From Candidatus Eiseniibacteriota bacterium (lineage in GTDB: Bacteria; Joyebacterota; Joyebacteria; Joyebacterales; Joyebacteraceae): a DNA stretch of 33,036 bases. A program made the translations under genes and the position numbers. Positions 22,422-30,055 of this stretch are shown here, in pieces. Position 1 is the stretch's first letter; each line of letters starts with the position of its first letter. The notes below the pieces were generated by a model, which ran no database searches, was not told where the DNA came from, and saw nothing but the letters and a program-made list of their open reading frames with translations. The stretch spans positions 1 to 33,036 of the forward strand of contig JAUXGN010000028.1 of the NCBI GenBank assembly GCA_030622115.1, in the 5' to 3' direction.

Positions 22422-22446
22422 GGGCCCTTCACAAGTGAAGGGCCTT
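22418..22446. promoter_or_regulatory. Palindromic operator-like element between divergent genes
   Basis: The 14-nt perfect palindrome TGAAGGGCCCTTCA (22418-22431) is followed 4 nt later by a third copy of its half-site, TGAAGGG (22436-22442). GCCCTTCAC and GTGAAGGGC (22424-22443) can also pair as a hairpin. There is no U tract, so an operator is more likely than a terminator. Confidence 0.5.
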
Positions 22447-22467
22447 GCAGTTGACCTGGAGGGGACG

Positions 22468-23655
22468 ATGCGTATAGACTGTGACAACGTGTGGCTCACC
22501 CAGGAGAGACGAGTGCGGGTTCTCTATCTGTCAGAGGTTCAGTGGCTCTCGCAGGTGTCGCGGAAGCACCAGATGATACGGCGCTTCCCGCGGGATTGGG
22601 AGATCCTGTTCATCTCACCGATAAACTCCAACAAAGATGAGAACAGTTTCAGAGAGAGAGAAGTGAGAGTCCCGGCCCGCGTGCGTTACGTCTCGATCCC
22701 TCTTCCAAAACCGGATTCCTCCATTCCGCCGATCCGCTTCTTCACGAAGTTTCTGACGACCCTCAGTCGTCGCACGGTGCTTCGCGCGGTGGAGACGTTC
22801 AGGCCCGACGTCGTCGTCTGTTCATACATCTGGACGGCCCCGTTCGTCTCCGACATCCAGAAGATGGGCATCCCCGTCATCTACGACTGCAATGATCTCC
22901 ACCCCCAGTTCTACCCCTGCTGCCGGGAAGAGGCGGAGGGGATGTTCCGCATGATGGCATCCGAGGTGGATGAGATCGTTACTTCGTCGGAGCATCTGAG
23001 GGATGAGTGCGGGCGCGGGCTTCTCATCGGCAACGGTGTGGATCTCGACACATTCACGGGGAAGCAGGAGACTCCGATCCCCGAGGTCATAGCCGAAAGC
23101 CGGCTTGCAGACTGCGAGGATCTGCTGATCTATGTGGGATCGATAGACGGCAGGCTCGACTTCGGAATCCTGCGACGCGTTCTCGAGGTGGTCACAGAGC
23201 GCGGCAGGCGCACGGGCCTTATTCTCTCCGGCAGGATCTTCGATTCGGCGAGGTCCGAGAAGGAGGCTCTCGAGCAGGCGTTCCCGGATTCAGTGCTCTT
23301 CACAGGGAGAATTGAGTACGCGAGGCTCCCGCTCGTCATGTCATCCGCCGTCGTGGGAATCGCACCATTCGTGATGACGCCGCTGACGGAGGCCATCAAC
23401 CCCAACAAGCTCTACATGTACGCGGCGATGGATCTCAACGTCGTCTCGACCCCCTTCTCTGATGAGGTCCGGCGTCACGACGGTGACATCTACATCGCTT
23501 CGGATCCTAGTGAGTTCGCTTCCGCGGTAGAAAAGGCGATCGGCGACGATGAACGCCGCCGATCGCTTCGCGAGAAGATTGCGCTTCCGAACAGCTGGGA
23601 TAGGCGGGCGGAGGAGTTTACCCGCGTTCTGTCCGGTCTCAAGCGCGCGGGCTAG
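22468..23655 (+). CDS. Glycosyltransferase, GT-B fold (TuaH-like)
   Basis: 395 aa from ATG 22468 with GGAGGGG just upstream; the frame is open further left but without a ribosome-binding site. The N-terminal domain begins RVRVLYLSEVQW and has VVVCSYIWTAP, followed by YDCNDLHPQF (about residue 138), like the YD-x-x-D motif of TuaH-type and related enzymes. The C-terminal donor-binding domain has LLIYVGSIDGRLDFGIL, VLFTGRIEYARLPLVM and the signature INPNKLYMYAAMDLNVVST (about 311-329), matching the P-x-K-x-x-E-Y-x-A-x-G-x-P-V-V-S pattern with Met in place of Glu. It transfers sugar from a nucleotide-sugar donor to an envelope glycan; donor and acceptor unknown. Cytoplasmic. Its stop overlaps the stop of the convergent lipoprotein gene within CTAG. 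Confidence 0.9.
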   Translation: MRIDCDNVWLTQERRVRVLYLSEVQWLSQVSRKHQMIRRFPRDWEILFISPINSNKDENSFREREVRVPARVRYVSIPLPKPDSSIPPIRFFTKFLTTLSRRTVLRAVETFRPDVVVCSYIWTAPFVSDIQKMGIPVIYDCNDLHPQFYPCCREEAEGMFRMMASEVDEIVTSSEHLRDECGRGLLIGNGVDLDTFTGKQETPIPEVIAESRLADCEDLLIYVGSIDGRLDFGILRRVLEVVTERGRRTGLILSGRIFDSARSEKEALEQAFPDSVLFTGRIEYARLPLVMSSAVVGIAPFVMTPLTEAINPNKLYMYAAMDLNVVSTPFSDEVRRHDGDIYIASDPSEFASAVEKAIGDDERRRSLREKIALPNSWDRRAEEFTRVLSGLKRAG

Positions 23656-24170
23656 CCTGCCTGGCGTGGCTCATCTTCCCGCGGTTCACCCTCAAACACC
23701 TTGCCCGATTCGAGTTCCTCATCACCGGGTTCTCCCCCTCCCTCTCGGGCGGGGAACGGAACAATGTAGAAATAGAGACTCTCCGTCGGATGGTAGTAGT
23801 CAAGCTCCAGTGTGTAGCTTTCCGACTGGTAGCCTGATGCGTAGACCGTAACTCTGAAGACACTGTCCTCAGGACCCCCATTGCCGTCGCGGTAAAGATA
23901 CCCACCGTAGACCGGGGTGTGGCCCGCACCATTGACGGTCCACGTTCCTATGTAGTCCCAGCTCCACCAGTCTGCCTCATAGAGATCGACCGACGCCCAG
24001 TTGATGGGCATGCCCGTGTAGTAGTCGAGCGCGTGAACGTAGATCTGTGCCATCCTCGGAGGGTAGCGCTCGCAGTCCCAGCACCACGGGCAGACTATGC
24101 ACCCGGATATGATTGCCGGGAGAACTACGACCGCCACAAGCAGCATGAGTTTTCGCACTGTTGGTCTCAT
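23652..24170 (-). CDS. Small lipoprotein
   Basis: 172 aa from ATG 24170, chosen because AGGAGG lies 8 nt upstream (a TTG two codons earlier is too close). Lipoprotein signal peptide: RPTVRKLMLLVAVVVLPAIISGC, lipobox IISGC near residue 22. The mature part begins with more Cys (CIVCPWCWDCERYPP), then a beta-sandwich-like segment (AQIYVHALDYYTGMPINWASVDLYE, FRVTVYASGYQSESYTLEL) resembling transthyretin/carboxypeptidase-regulatory domains. It ends in an acidic Glu/Pro/Gly tail after about residue 145. No catalytic motif. It is the last gene of the run that begins at the ECF sigma gene, so it may be in its regulon (inference). Confidence 0.8.
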   Translation of the reverse strand: MRPTVRKLMLLVAVVVLPAIISGCIVCPWCWDCERYPPRMAQIYVHALDYYTGMPINWASVDLYEADWWSWDYIGTWTVNGAGHTPVYGGYLYRDGNGGPEDSVFRVTVYASGYQSESYTLELDYYHPTESLYFYIVPFPAREGGGEPGDEELESGKVFEGEPREDEPRQAG

Positions 24171-24262
24171 CTTCAAGACCTCCTCTCGTCCAGCCTCTCT
24201 CCAACCCGGTTCTTCATTCCCGAGCCGGCCGCGCGCGGCGAGGGACGATCGAACGCATTCAC

Positions 24263-25762
24263 TCAGCAGCCGGTCACCCTGACTTTGAACCGAATCGACT
24301 TGATGCGACTCGGTTTCCAGGGACCGGCCTTGATCAGTTTGACATCGGTGATCTCTATCTTGGCACTGAGCGGCCCCTTGGTGGTCACGAACACCCGCCC
24401 TTCCCGGGGAACCTCACCATGTCGACCTTCGACATCCAATCGGAAGAGCGTCTCTCCTCCCCAACCGTCGTTCCAGCTCAGTCGCCCGACTATCTCTGTC
24501 GGATCGCCGCGTCTGCTCTCAGTGCAGTCTATGGACAAGTATGCAGTCTCGCCGCGGCAGCGTATCTCCTCGATGAACGCGTCAGAAGGACGATTCATGC
24601 GGAAGTTATCACTCAGGAGCAGTCTTCCCTGCCAATCGCTGTTCCACGAGCCGCCATCCCATGAGTCATCATCCCATGAGTCATCATCCCACGAGCCGTC
24701 GTTCCACGAACCCTCGTTCCACGAGCCGCCGTTCCACGAACCCTCGTCCCAGTCGTCGTCCCAGTCATCCTGCTCCCACAAGTAGCCGCCCCAATGAGCA
24801 TCGTCCCAGTAACCCGATGCCACCCTGAAGCTGACGGAATCGTAGGCCCAGTAGCCCGGGTTGGCGTGCCAGTCAATGTGGACGGGCCACCAGTCGCTCG
24901 ACGAGTTCCAGCGAGGCCCACCGACAACGACGCGACCGCTGGGCTTGCCTGCGATGACGCGGCCATGTCCTCCCTCGACCACCACGCCGGCGCGTCCGCC
25001 CCAGCCGCCGATCGAGCCGTGGAACACCCATGAATGGTAGGTTGGAAGCCAGGGGCCGCGTGAGCCTCTGGGCCAAGGGAGCTCGTGAGCGCAGGCTACG
25101 AGCGTCTCGATGCCCCCCGGCCCAGCGACATGGAGGGAGCTTCTCCGATCATCCGGCACTCTGTAGACGCGTCCCGGATAGACCTTCGATGAGCTGGACC
25201 ACCTGTTTGGATAGAGAACCTCCACCCTTCCATCAGTCGTATAGTCGAGTATCGTTACGTAGCAGGGTCGGTTGACTCGGAAGTAGACCCATATTCTGTC
25301 CCCCGGTCGGTACGTCCCCCACTCACCACGATCCACCCACGTATCAACGCGAAGTCCGCCGGGTTGGAAGTGATAGTAGGCCTCATGGGTATCATGCCAG
25401 CCACCCCAGTCAGGATTGGGACCAACGACGACACGCCGCTGACCGCCCCCGACCACGACGCCACCGTGCGACCCCCCTGGCCCCGGACCACCTTCTATGA
25501 CAACGCCGCCCTGCGGAGCTCCCGGCGGACTCCACACATGCTCAACGTTCGGCTGCTTGGGGGGAGTATGCTGAGGCTCGGCGGCCTCAGTTCCCGGAAC
25601 CACGACAGTCTTCGGTGGGTCGGCGGGCCCGGAGGGCCTTGCCTTGCCGACAGTCACGTCGGCGTGAACCGTCGACGCTACGACGACCACCATGAGAAGC
25701 GCGGCGGTCAGAAGCCGGAGAACAAATCGGCAGGATGTTGGAAGTGCTATCACTCGTGTCAC
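24263..25762 (-). CDS. Secreted DUF4384 protein with Trp-rich pentapeptide tandem repeat
   Basis: 499 aa from GTG 25762, 8 nt after GGGAGG (a GTG three codons earlier abuts it). Signal peptide about residues 1-35 (FVLRLLTAALLMVVVVASTVHA). A Pro/Gly-rich linker (about 38-120) precedes a DUF4384 domain (about 140-225: GTYRPGDRIWVYFRVNRPCY, ILDYTTDGRVEVLYPN, GRVYRVPD), a beta domain found in bacterial surface and stress proteins. After a second Gly/Val-rich part comes a run of W-x4 pentapeptides (DEGSW, NGGSW, NEGSW, NDGSW, DDDSW twice, DGGSW) encoded by a 15-bp repeat. The last ~130 residues form an unrecognised beta domain with three Cys. Follows the sigma/anti-sigma genes in the same direction. 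Confidence 0.82.
   Translation of the reverse strand: MTRVIALPTSCRFVLRLLTAALLMVVVVASTVHADVTVGKARPSGPADPPKTVVVPGTEAAEPQHTPPKQPNVEHVWSPPGAPQGGVVIEGGPGPGGSHGGVVVGGGQRRVVVGPNPDWGGWHDTHEAYYHFQPGGLRVDTWVDRGEWGTYRPGDRIWVYFRVNRPCYVTILDYTTDGRVEVLYPNRWSSSSKVYPGRVYRVPDDRRSSLHVAGPGGIETLVACAHELPWPRGSRGPWLPTYHSWVFHGSIGGWGGRAGVVVEGGHGRVIAGKPSGRVVVGGPRWNSSSDWWPVHIDWHANPGYWAYDSVSFRVASGYWDDAHWGGYLWEQDDWDDDWDEGSWNGGSWNEGSWNDGSWDDDSWDDDSWDGGSWNSDWQGRLLLSDNFRMNRPSDAFIEEIRCRGETAYLSIDCTESRRGDPTEIVGRLSWNDGWGGETLFRLDVEGRHGEVPREGRVFVTTKGPLSAKIEITDVKLIKAGPWKPSRIKSIRFKVRVTGC
24641..24745 (-). repeat. Seven 15-bp tandem repeats inside the DUF4384 gene
   Basis: Seven consecutive 15-bp units; two (24656-24670 and 24671-24685) are identical, and units 4 and 6 (24701-24715 and 24731-24745) are also identical. 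Each encodes one pentapeptide around Ser-Trp, so gain or loss of units keeps the frame. Confidence 0.9.
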
Positions 25763-25940
25763 TGGAATCACCTCCCTGGGGTTCTGAACGGTGCCACGAT
25801 CTCCTGATTCTTCCCGCTGACCGTGCCCGTCTCTCCCCTGCTCATGTTTTAGACGCGAGCACAGAAGGGGTATTCACGGAGGGCGCAGTGCTCCGCCTCC
25901 GCTTGACAGCTTGCTGCCCGTCCCCGCCACGCACAAATAG

Positions 25941-25972
25941 ACCCGGCCGCACCATTACTGGTGCGGCCGGGT
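25941..25972 (-). terminator. Strong hairpin terminator, 14-bp perfect stem
   Basis: ACCCGGCCGCACCA (25941-25954) pairs perfectly with TGGTGCGGCCGGGT (25959-25972) around a 4-nt loop; on the minus strand CTATTTG follows. It lies 72 nt past the stop at 26044 and separates that gene from the DUF4384 gene. Confidence 0.75.
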
Positions 25973-26043
25973 GCACATCGGAAGCCGGAGAGCCTCCTTC
26001 GGTCCGCGCACGCATATCGCACATCGTCAAGCCGCGCGCGGGT

Positions 26044-26562
26044 CTACCCTCTTGCGGAAAGCGCCAGAATGAGCACCCCGCCACTAATCGGGGGTCCACC
26101 CAGAAGCACGGTACCGCCGTTCTCAAGTCGGATCTTCGTCCTCAAGATGATCTCCTCCCTGGGCTGACCGCGTCCTGCGGCAACCTCTGTTCGGAGATCC
26201 TTCATGAGGGTAACCATCATCTCGATTCGACCGATCCCATCTTTCTCAAACCGCTCGGGCCTCACTTCAAGCACGAAGTGCTCAGGGAGTTCAAGCCTGA
26301 CAGCATCGCCGAACTCAGTCTCAGACCTGGCGAGTCCGAGAAAAGAATAGCTGTTGTAGGCAAAGAGTGACTGGAGTTTCGGCGCGAATGCCTTGATCTT
26401 GGCGTCTATGACGGGCCCGCCGGATCTGGAAAGCTCTTCGGCTGGAACCGTCGCCGCGGCGATAGACGTCACCTCGACGGTCACGTCCTTCGCAAGTGAC
26501 ACCGAGGAAAAGGCCAGGACAGCGGCCAGAGTTGTGAGGAGAATTCTAGCAACGGTTCGCAT
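26044..26562 (-). CDS. Exported protein of unknown function downstream of the anti-sigma gene
   Basis: 172 aa from ATG 26562 with AAGGGA about 5 nt upstream; seven earlier in-frame codons are excluded. Signal peptide about residues 1-24 (RTVARILLTTLAAVLAFSSVSLA). The mature protein has VIDAKIKAFAPKLQSLFAYNSYSFLGLAR, RLELPEHFVLEVRPERFE, EIILRTKIRLENGGTVLLGGPP and GGVLILALSARG. I have seen this pattern (LKSLF-Y-SY, later GGTVLLGGP) in unnamed exported proteins next to sigma/anti-sigma pairs in other diderm bacteria, but I know no function; the C-terminal strands recall secretin-like ends only loosely. Likely co-transcribed with the sigma and anti-sigma genes, ending at the hairpin 25941-25972. 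Confidence 0.75.
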   Translation of the reverse strand: MRTVARILLTTLAAVLAFSSVSLAKDVTVEVTSIAAATVPAEELSRSGGPVIDAKIKAFAPKLQSLFAYNSYSFLGLARSETEFGDAVRLELPEHFVLEVRPERFEKDGIGRIEMMVTLMKDLRTEVAAGRGQPREEIILRTKIRLENGGTVLLGGPPISGGVLILALSARG

Positions 26563-26658
26563 AGTATCCCTTGCGAGGTTCACACATAATCCAACGCTTC
26601 ACACATCTCCTTCGACATGCGTGCGCGTCGGCAACCGATGGAATCCAGAGCCCTGTCA

Positions 26659-27213
26659 CTACATCGCGCCGGGCCCGTTCCCTCTGATACTTCCGTCCAC
26701 TTCTTCGGCGAACACCCAGATGACCGTCATCTCGGGGTCGTTCGACGTAAAGGCCATCGGCGTATAGCCGACCGATAACGTCTCAAGCGACTCAACAACG
26801 CAGGAGTTGCCGCTACCGGAACCGGCGGGACCGTTCATGATCCCCAATGGACCGATGGCAACAAACGCAAGCACAGCCACAGCGCAGACTCCGGCTGCGG
26901 CAAGAGCGCGCCGGCGTGGATCCGCATGAACGGGCCTGGCTTCACGAATCCGAACCGGCCGTGCGGCCTTCCTCTCCACCCTGCCAAGCTCCTGGGAGAG
27001 GATGCGATCGAACCGCGCCCACTGCTCACCCGTAACCGGTGGCGCCGCCGACGCCTCTTTCAGGATTCTAGCAAAGCCCCGGATTGAGTCAAGCTCCCTC
27101 GCGCAGTCGCCACAGGACGCAAGATGTCTCTCCACCTTCCGGCGAAGCCTGTCGGAGAGCTCGTTGTCGGCATAGGCCGTCAAATAGCGCTCTATGCGGC
27201 AGTTCCTCTTCAT
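26659..27213 (-). CDS. Zinc-finger anti-sigma factor (zf-HC2)
   Basis: 184 aa. The N-terminal ZAS/zf-HC2 domain has H30, C34 and C37 in HLASCGDC, plus C5, the HxxxCxxC set that binds zinc in anti-sigma factors of group-IV sigma factors. A basic linker (about 75-103) leads to one membrane helix (ALAAAGVCAVAVLAFVAIGPLGI, about 104-126), leaving a ~58-residue outer segment ending with DPEMTVIWVFAEEVDG. It should hold the ECF sigma at the membrane until signalling. The ATG lies 3 nt after the sigma gene's stop, with GGAGAC inside the sigma gene, so translation is coupled. The site-2 protease at 12052 is a possible but unproven processing enzyme. Confidence 0.92.
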   Translation of the reverse strand: MKRNCRIERYLTAYADNELSDRLRRKVERHLASCGDCARELDSIRGFARILKEASAAPPVTGEQWARFDRILSQELGRVERKAARPVRIREARPVHADPRRRALAAAGVCAVAVLAFVAIGPLGIMNGPAGSGSGNSCVVESLETLSVGYTPMAFTSNDPEMTVIWVFAEEVDGSIRGNGPGAM

Positions 27214-27216
27214 CGT

Positions 27217-27846
27217 TCACTCGTCTCCAGAATCCGTGTCCACGGCAAGCCCGGCCTCTACGTATGGCTCAAGCATCGTCCTGAGCTTCTTTCGAGCGTA
27301 GTGAAGTCGTGACATGACCGTTCCTATCGAGCACCCCACGACATCGGCGATCTCCTTGTACGGCATCCCCTCTATCTCGTAGAGAACAAAGACTGACTTG
27401 TGATACTCGGGGAGCGCGTCGACCGCTTTCTGAATCTGTTCTCCAAGCTCCGATGTCAGGGCCTTCTTCGCCGGTCCTCTGGGAGGCCTGATCCCGATCG
27501 GTTCACTGTCCGCGTACTCGGCTACCTCTTCAGGGACCGCGCGCGACGAGACAGATCGCGACTGCTTCCTCGTGTAGTCAATGCAGGTGTTGATCGCGAT
27601 GCGATAGAGCCAGGTTGAGAATCTCGACCGTCCCTTGAAGCTCTTGATCCCTTTGAACGCCCTGACGAAAACATCCTGCGCGAGATCCAGAGCCAGATCC
27701 TGATCCTTGGCAAACCTGAATGCGACGGCGTAGACGATGTCCTTGTGCTTCGTTATGAGGTAATCGAACGCCTCGCGGTCGCCGGCCTTGCTCGCGCGGA
27801 CCTTCTCAAGATCAAGTTCGAGTTCCCTCGGGTCGCGCTCAGGCAT
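27217..27846 (-). CDS. ECF-type RNA polymerase sigma factor
   Basis: 209 aa from ATG 27846 with GAGGGA 4 nt upstream; an ATG five codons earlier has poor spacing. Region 2 (about residues 22-90): DREAFDYLITKHKDIVYAVA, the core-binding DLALDLAQDVFVRAF and the -10 recognition part RSRFSTWLYRIAINTCIDYTR. Region 4 (about 140-195): ALPEYHKSVFVLYEIEGMPY then KEIADVVGCSIGTVMSRLHYARKKL, a helix-turn-helix for -35 recognition. No region 3, so it is a group-IV (ECF) sigma factor. The linker is long and acidic/basic (VPEEVAEYADSEP). It is followed at once by its anti-sigma gene and then by genes for exported proteins, so envelope-stress or envelope-biogenesis control is a fair inference. Confidence 0.95.
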   Translation of the reverse strand: MPERDPRELELDLEKVRASKAGDREAFDYLITKHKDIVYAVAFRFAKDQDLALDLAQDVFVRAFKGIKSFKGRSRFSTWLYRIAINTCIDYTRKQSRSVSSRAVPEEVAEYADSEPIGIRPPRGPAKKALTSELGEQIQKAVDALPEYHKSVFVLYEIEGMPYKEIADVVGCSIGTVMSRLHYARKKLRTMLEPYVEAGLAVDTDSGDE

Positions 27847-27900
27847 GGTCCCTCGCAGCATCCTTAGACGGAGAGCGTCCGGGCATATTCACGCCGGTTT

Positions 27901-29256
27901 CTAGTAGCGTATCTCCCCGTACTCACTGAGCTTACGGGTCACGATCTCCTGAATCTCAGCGAGCCGCTCCTCGGTCTTGGCCTCAAAACGCATCACGATA
28001 ACCGGCTGCGTATTGGATGCTCTCACAAGACCCCAGCCGTCTCCAAAGAGAATCCGGACGCCGTCTACGTCTATGACGTCGTAGTTCGCCTTGAAGAACT
28101 CTACGGCCTTCCTGACCATCTCGAACTTGGTCGCGTCGTCGACTGTCTCACCGCGTATCTCCGGAGTCGCATAGTACTTCGGGATCGTATCAACCATCTG
28201 GGAGAGTGTCTCGTCCGTCCGCGACAGCATTTGAAGCACTCTACAGGATGCGTAGACAGCGTCATCGATCGGGTAGAAATCGTCGGCCAGGACCATGTGC
28301 CCACTCATCTCCCCCCCGATTGGCGCTCCAGTCTCCCGCATCTTCTGTTTGAGAAGCGAATGGCCCGTCTTCCACATCGTCGGTGTCCCACCATGCGCCT
28401 CGATATCCTCGATCAGCGCTTGCGAACACTTCACATCGAAGATGATCTCGGCCGGCCCTTTCGCAAGAACCTCTCTGGCGAGAAGCGCGAGGATCTTGTC
28501 GGCGAACACGACCTCCCCGTTCTCGTCAACCACACCAACGCGATCGGCATCACCATCGTATCCAATGCCGATGTCTGCCCCGTGCTCCTTGACCGCGGCG
28601 ATGAGATCGGTGATGTACTCCATCACGGTCGGATCGGGATGATGACCCGGAAAGTCCCCGTCCGGCTCGCAGAAGAGCGAGATCACCTCGCACCCGAGTC
28701 CGGTCAGAAGATCCTTGGCAACAAGACTCGCACAGCCGTTTCCGCAGTCCGCGATAACCTTGAGAGGGCGTTCGAGGTGGATGCGCTCACTCACCGCGTT
28801 CGTGTACGCATCCAGTATCTCCGTGGTCGACCGGCTTCCCTCCCCCGTCTCAAAATCGGCGTCCTCGATAAGCTTCCGGATCTTCTGGATCTCCTCACCA
28901 AAGACAGAGGCCTTGCCGAGGTTCATCTTAAAACCGTTCATATCGGGGGGATTGTGGCTGCCCGTGATCATCATGGAGGCGTCGACGGGGAGTTTGTACA
29001 ACGTGAAGTAGAGGGCCGGCGTCGGGACTATACCGACATCGACGACATCTATGCCGACGGAGTTAGCGCCTTCAGTGACAAGAACCATGAACGGTCTGGT
29101 CGAGTGCCGGACGTCCCCACCCAGGGAGATGGTCTTCCCGCCGTGTCTCCTCACATACGTGCCGAACCCACGGCCGATATTTCGCACAACTTCATCGGTA
29201 AGTTCCGTGCCGACGACGCCACGAATGTCGTACTCCCTGAATATATAGCTCTTCAT
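27901..29256 (-). CDS. manB: Phosphomannomutase/phosphoglucomutase
   Basis: 451 aa, normal for the alpha-D-phosphohexomutase family (AlgC/ManB type). It interconverts hexose-6-phosphate and hexose-1-phosphate via a phosphoserine. Motifs: N-terminal FREYDIRGVVG, active-site TGSHNPPDMNGFK with the phospho-Ser (about residue 98), metal loop YDGDADRVG (about 234), sugar-binding GGEMSGHM (about 314) and C-terminal phosphate-binding RASNTQPVIVMRFEAKT (about 411). All are complete, so it is likely active; mannose versus glucose preference cannot be read safely. It supplies GDP-mannose or UDP-glucose precursors for envelope glycans, in keeping with the glycosyltransferase in this window. GAGGAG precedes the ATG. 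The symbol manB is used loosely. Confidence 0.94.
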   Translation of the reverse strand: MKSYIFREYDIRGVVGTELTDEVVRNIGRGFGTYVRRHGGKTISLGGDVRHSTRPFMVLVTEGANSVGIDVVDVGIVPTPALYFTLYKLPVDASMMITGSHNPPDMNGFKMNLGKASVFGEEIQKIRKLIEDADFETGEGSRSTTEILDAYTNAVSERIHLERPLKVIADCGNGCASLVAKDLLTGLGCEVISLFCEPDGDFPGHHPDPTVMEYITDLIAAVKEHGADIGIGYDGDADRVGVVDENGEVVFADKILALLAREVLAKGPAEIIFDVKCSQALIEDIEAHGGTPTMWKTGHSLLKQKMRETGAPIGGEMSGHMVLADDFYPIDDAVYASCRVLQMLSRTDETLSQMVDTIPKYYATPEIRGETVDDATKFEMVRKAVEFFKANYDVIDVDGVRILFGDGWGLVRASNTQPVIVMRFEAKTEERLAEIQEIVTRKLSEYGEIRY

Positions 29257-29342
29257 ATCGCTCCTCTCGGTGGTCGCAGAAAACGCTTTTCTACTCTCTG
29301 GTGTCGCCGCCGCTCGGTTTCGGTGTCCCGGGCGGAGGGGGC

Positions 29343-29960
29343 TTACTCCCCGCCGCGCTCCGGCTGCTCGGGCACAGGCGGTTCAGTGCTGTCTCTCAAA
29401 TCTGAGTTCAGATGGAGCGCGCTTCTGATGTCCACCCACCAACCCTCGGGGTTGACGCTCGTGAACTCCACGCCCATCTTGGCTCTGCCCACTATCTGGA
29501 CGGTCACGATGGCTGGACCCTCACCCTGTCTGTTGAGCTTGGCATCGAAGACACCGAGTTCGTTCACTGATTCGAGATTGATGACGAACCGCATCGGAGC
29601 CCGCTTGCCGGACTTGTCGAGAACGTAGAACGCCGTGCGTGTGAGTCTGACATCGGCTCTGAAGGGTTTGTTCCTCTTCCCGTTCACGTAGCGGACGCTG
29701 ATCTCGGACTCCTCTCGAACGATGCCCTCCCGAAGCGCGCCCTCATCCCACTGCTTCTGCATCGCCGCAGCCTTTCGCTTCCTCCAAATCGTACTCAGAA
29801 CCGCGAACAGCGGAGCGGCGCCATACGGAATGGCGGAACTCAGCTTGCCGATCATCTTCCGGTCCAACTGTATCACATCATGCTTGAGGAAGATGATGTA
29901 GCCGACGGCAATCGCGGCGAGGGCAAACAACGCCCATCGCTCGTCACGCTCTTCGGCCAT
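29343..29960 (-). CDS. Two-helix membrane protein of unknown function
   Basis: 205 aa from ATG 29960 with AAGGAGAG about 8 nt upstream; eleven upstream in-frame codons are excluded. After a charged start come two hydrophobic helices (ALFALAAIAVGYIIFL, about 10-25; IPYGAAPLFAVLSTIW, about 43-58), then a basic stretch (RKRKAAAMQKQW) that should be cytoplasmic. A C-terminal beta domain of ~120 residues follows (FRADVRLTRTAFYVLDKSG, MRFVINLESVNELGVFD, PAIVTVQIVGRAKMGVEF), resembling a PH-like/GRAM-type fold only in strand pattern. The tail is Pro/Glu-rich. I do not recognise the family. It lies between trpS and the phosphohexomutase gene, same strand, with gaps of about 90 nt. Confidence 0.75.
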   Translation of the reverse strand: MAEERDERWALFALAAIAVGYIIFLKHDVIQLDRKMIGKLSSAIPYGAAPLFAVLSTIWRKRKAAAMQKQWDEGALREGIVREESEISVRYVNGKRNKPFRADVRLTRTAFYVLDKSGKRAPMRFVINLESVNELGVFDAKLNRQGEGPAIVTVQIVGRAKMGVEFTSVNPEGWWVDIRSALHLNSDLRDSTEPPVPEQPERGGE

Positions 29961-30055
29961 TGTCGTCTCTCCTTGCTCCGATACTTCGGTCACATCACTC
30001 GATCCGAACGATCACTCCATGCCGGCTCGCCTCGCGCTCGGTCACTCCATGTTCG

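Noticed and set aside
22418-22446. Palindrome as an intrinsic terminator
   Set aside because: It lies between divergent starts, so no transcript should end there, and no U tract follows.
28231-29628. 465-codon plus-strand frame opposite the phosphohexomutase
   Set aside because: It spans one gene and part of the next on the other strand, with no recognisable domain.
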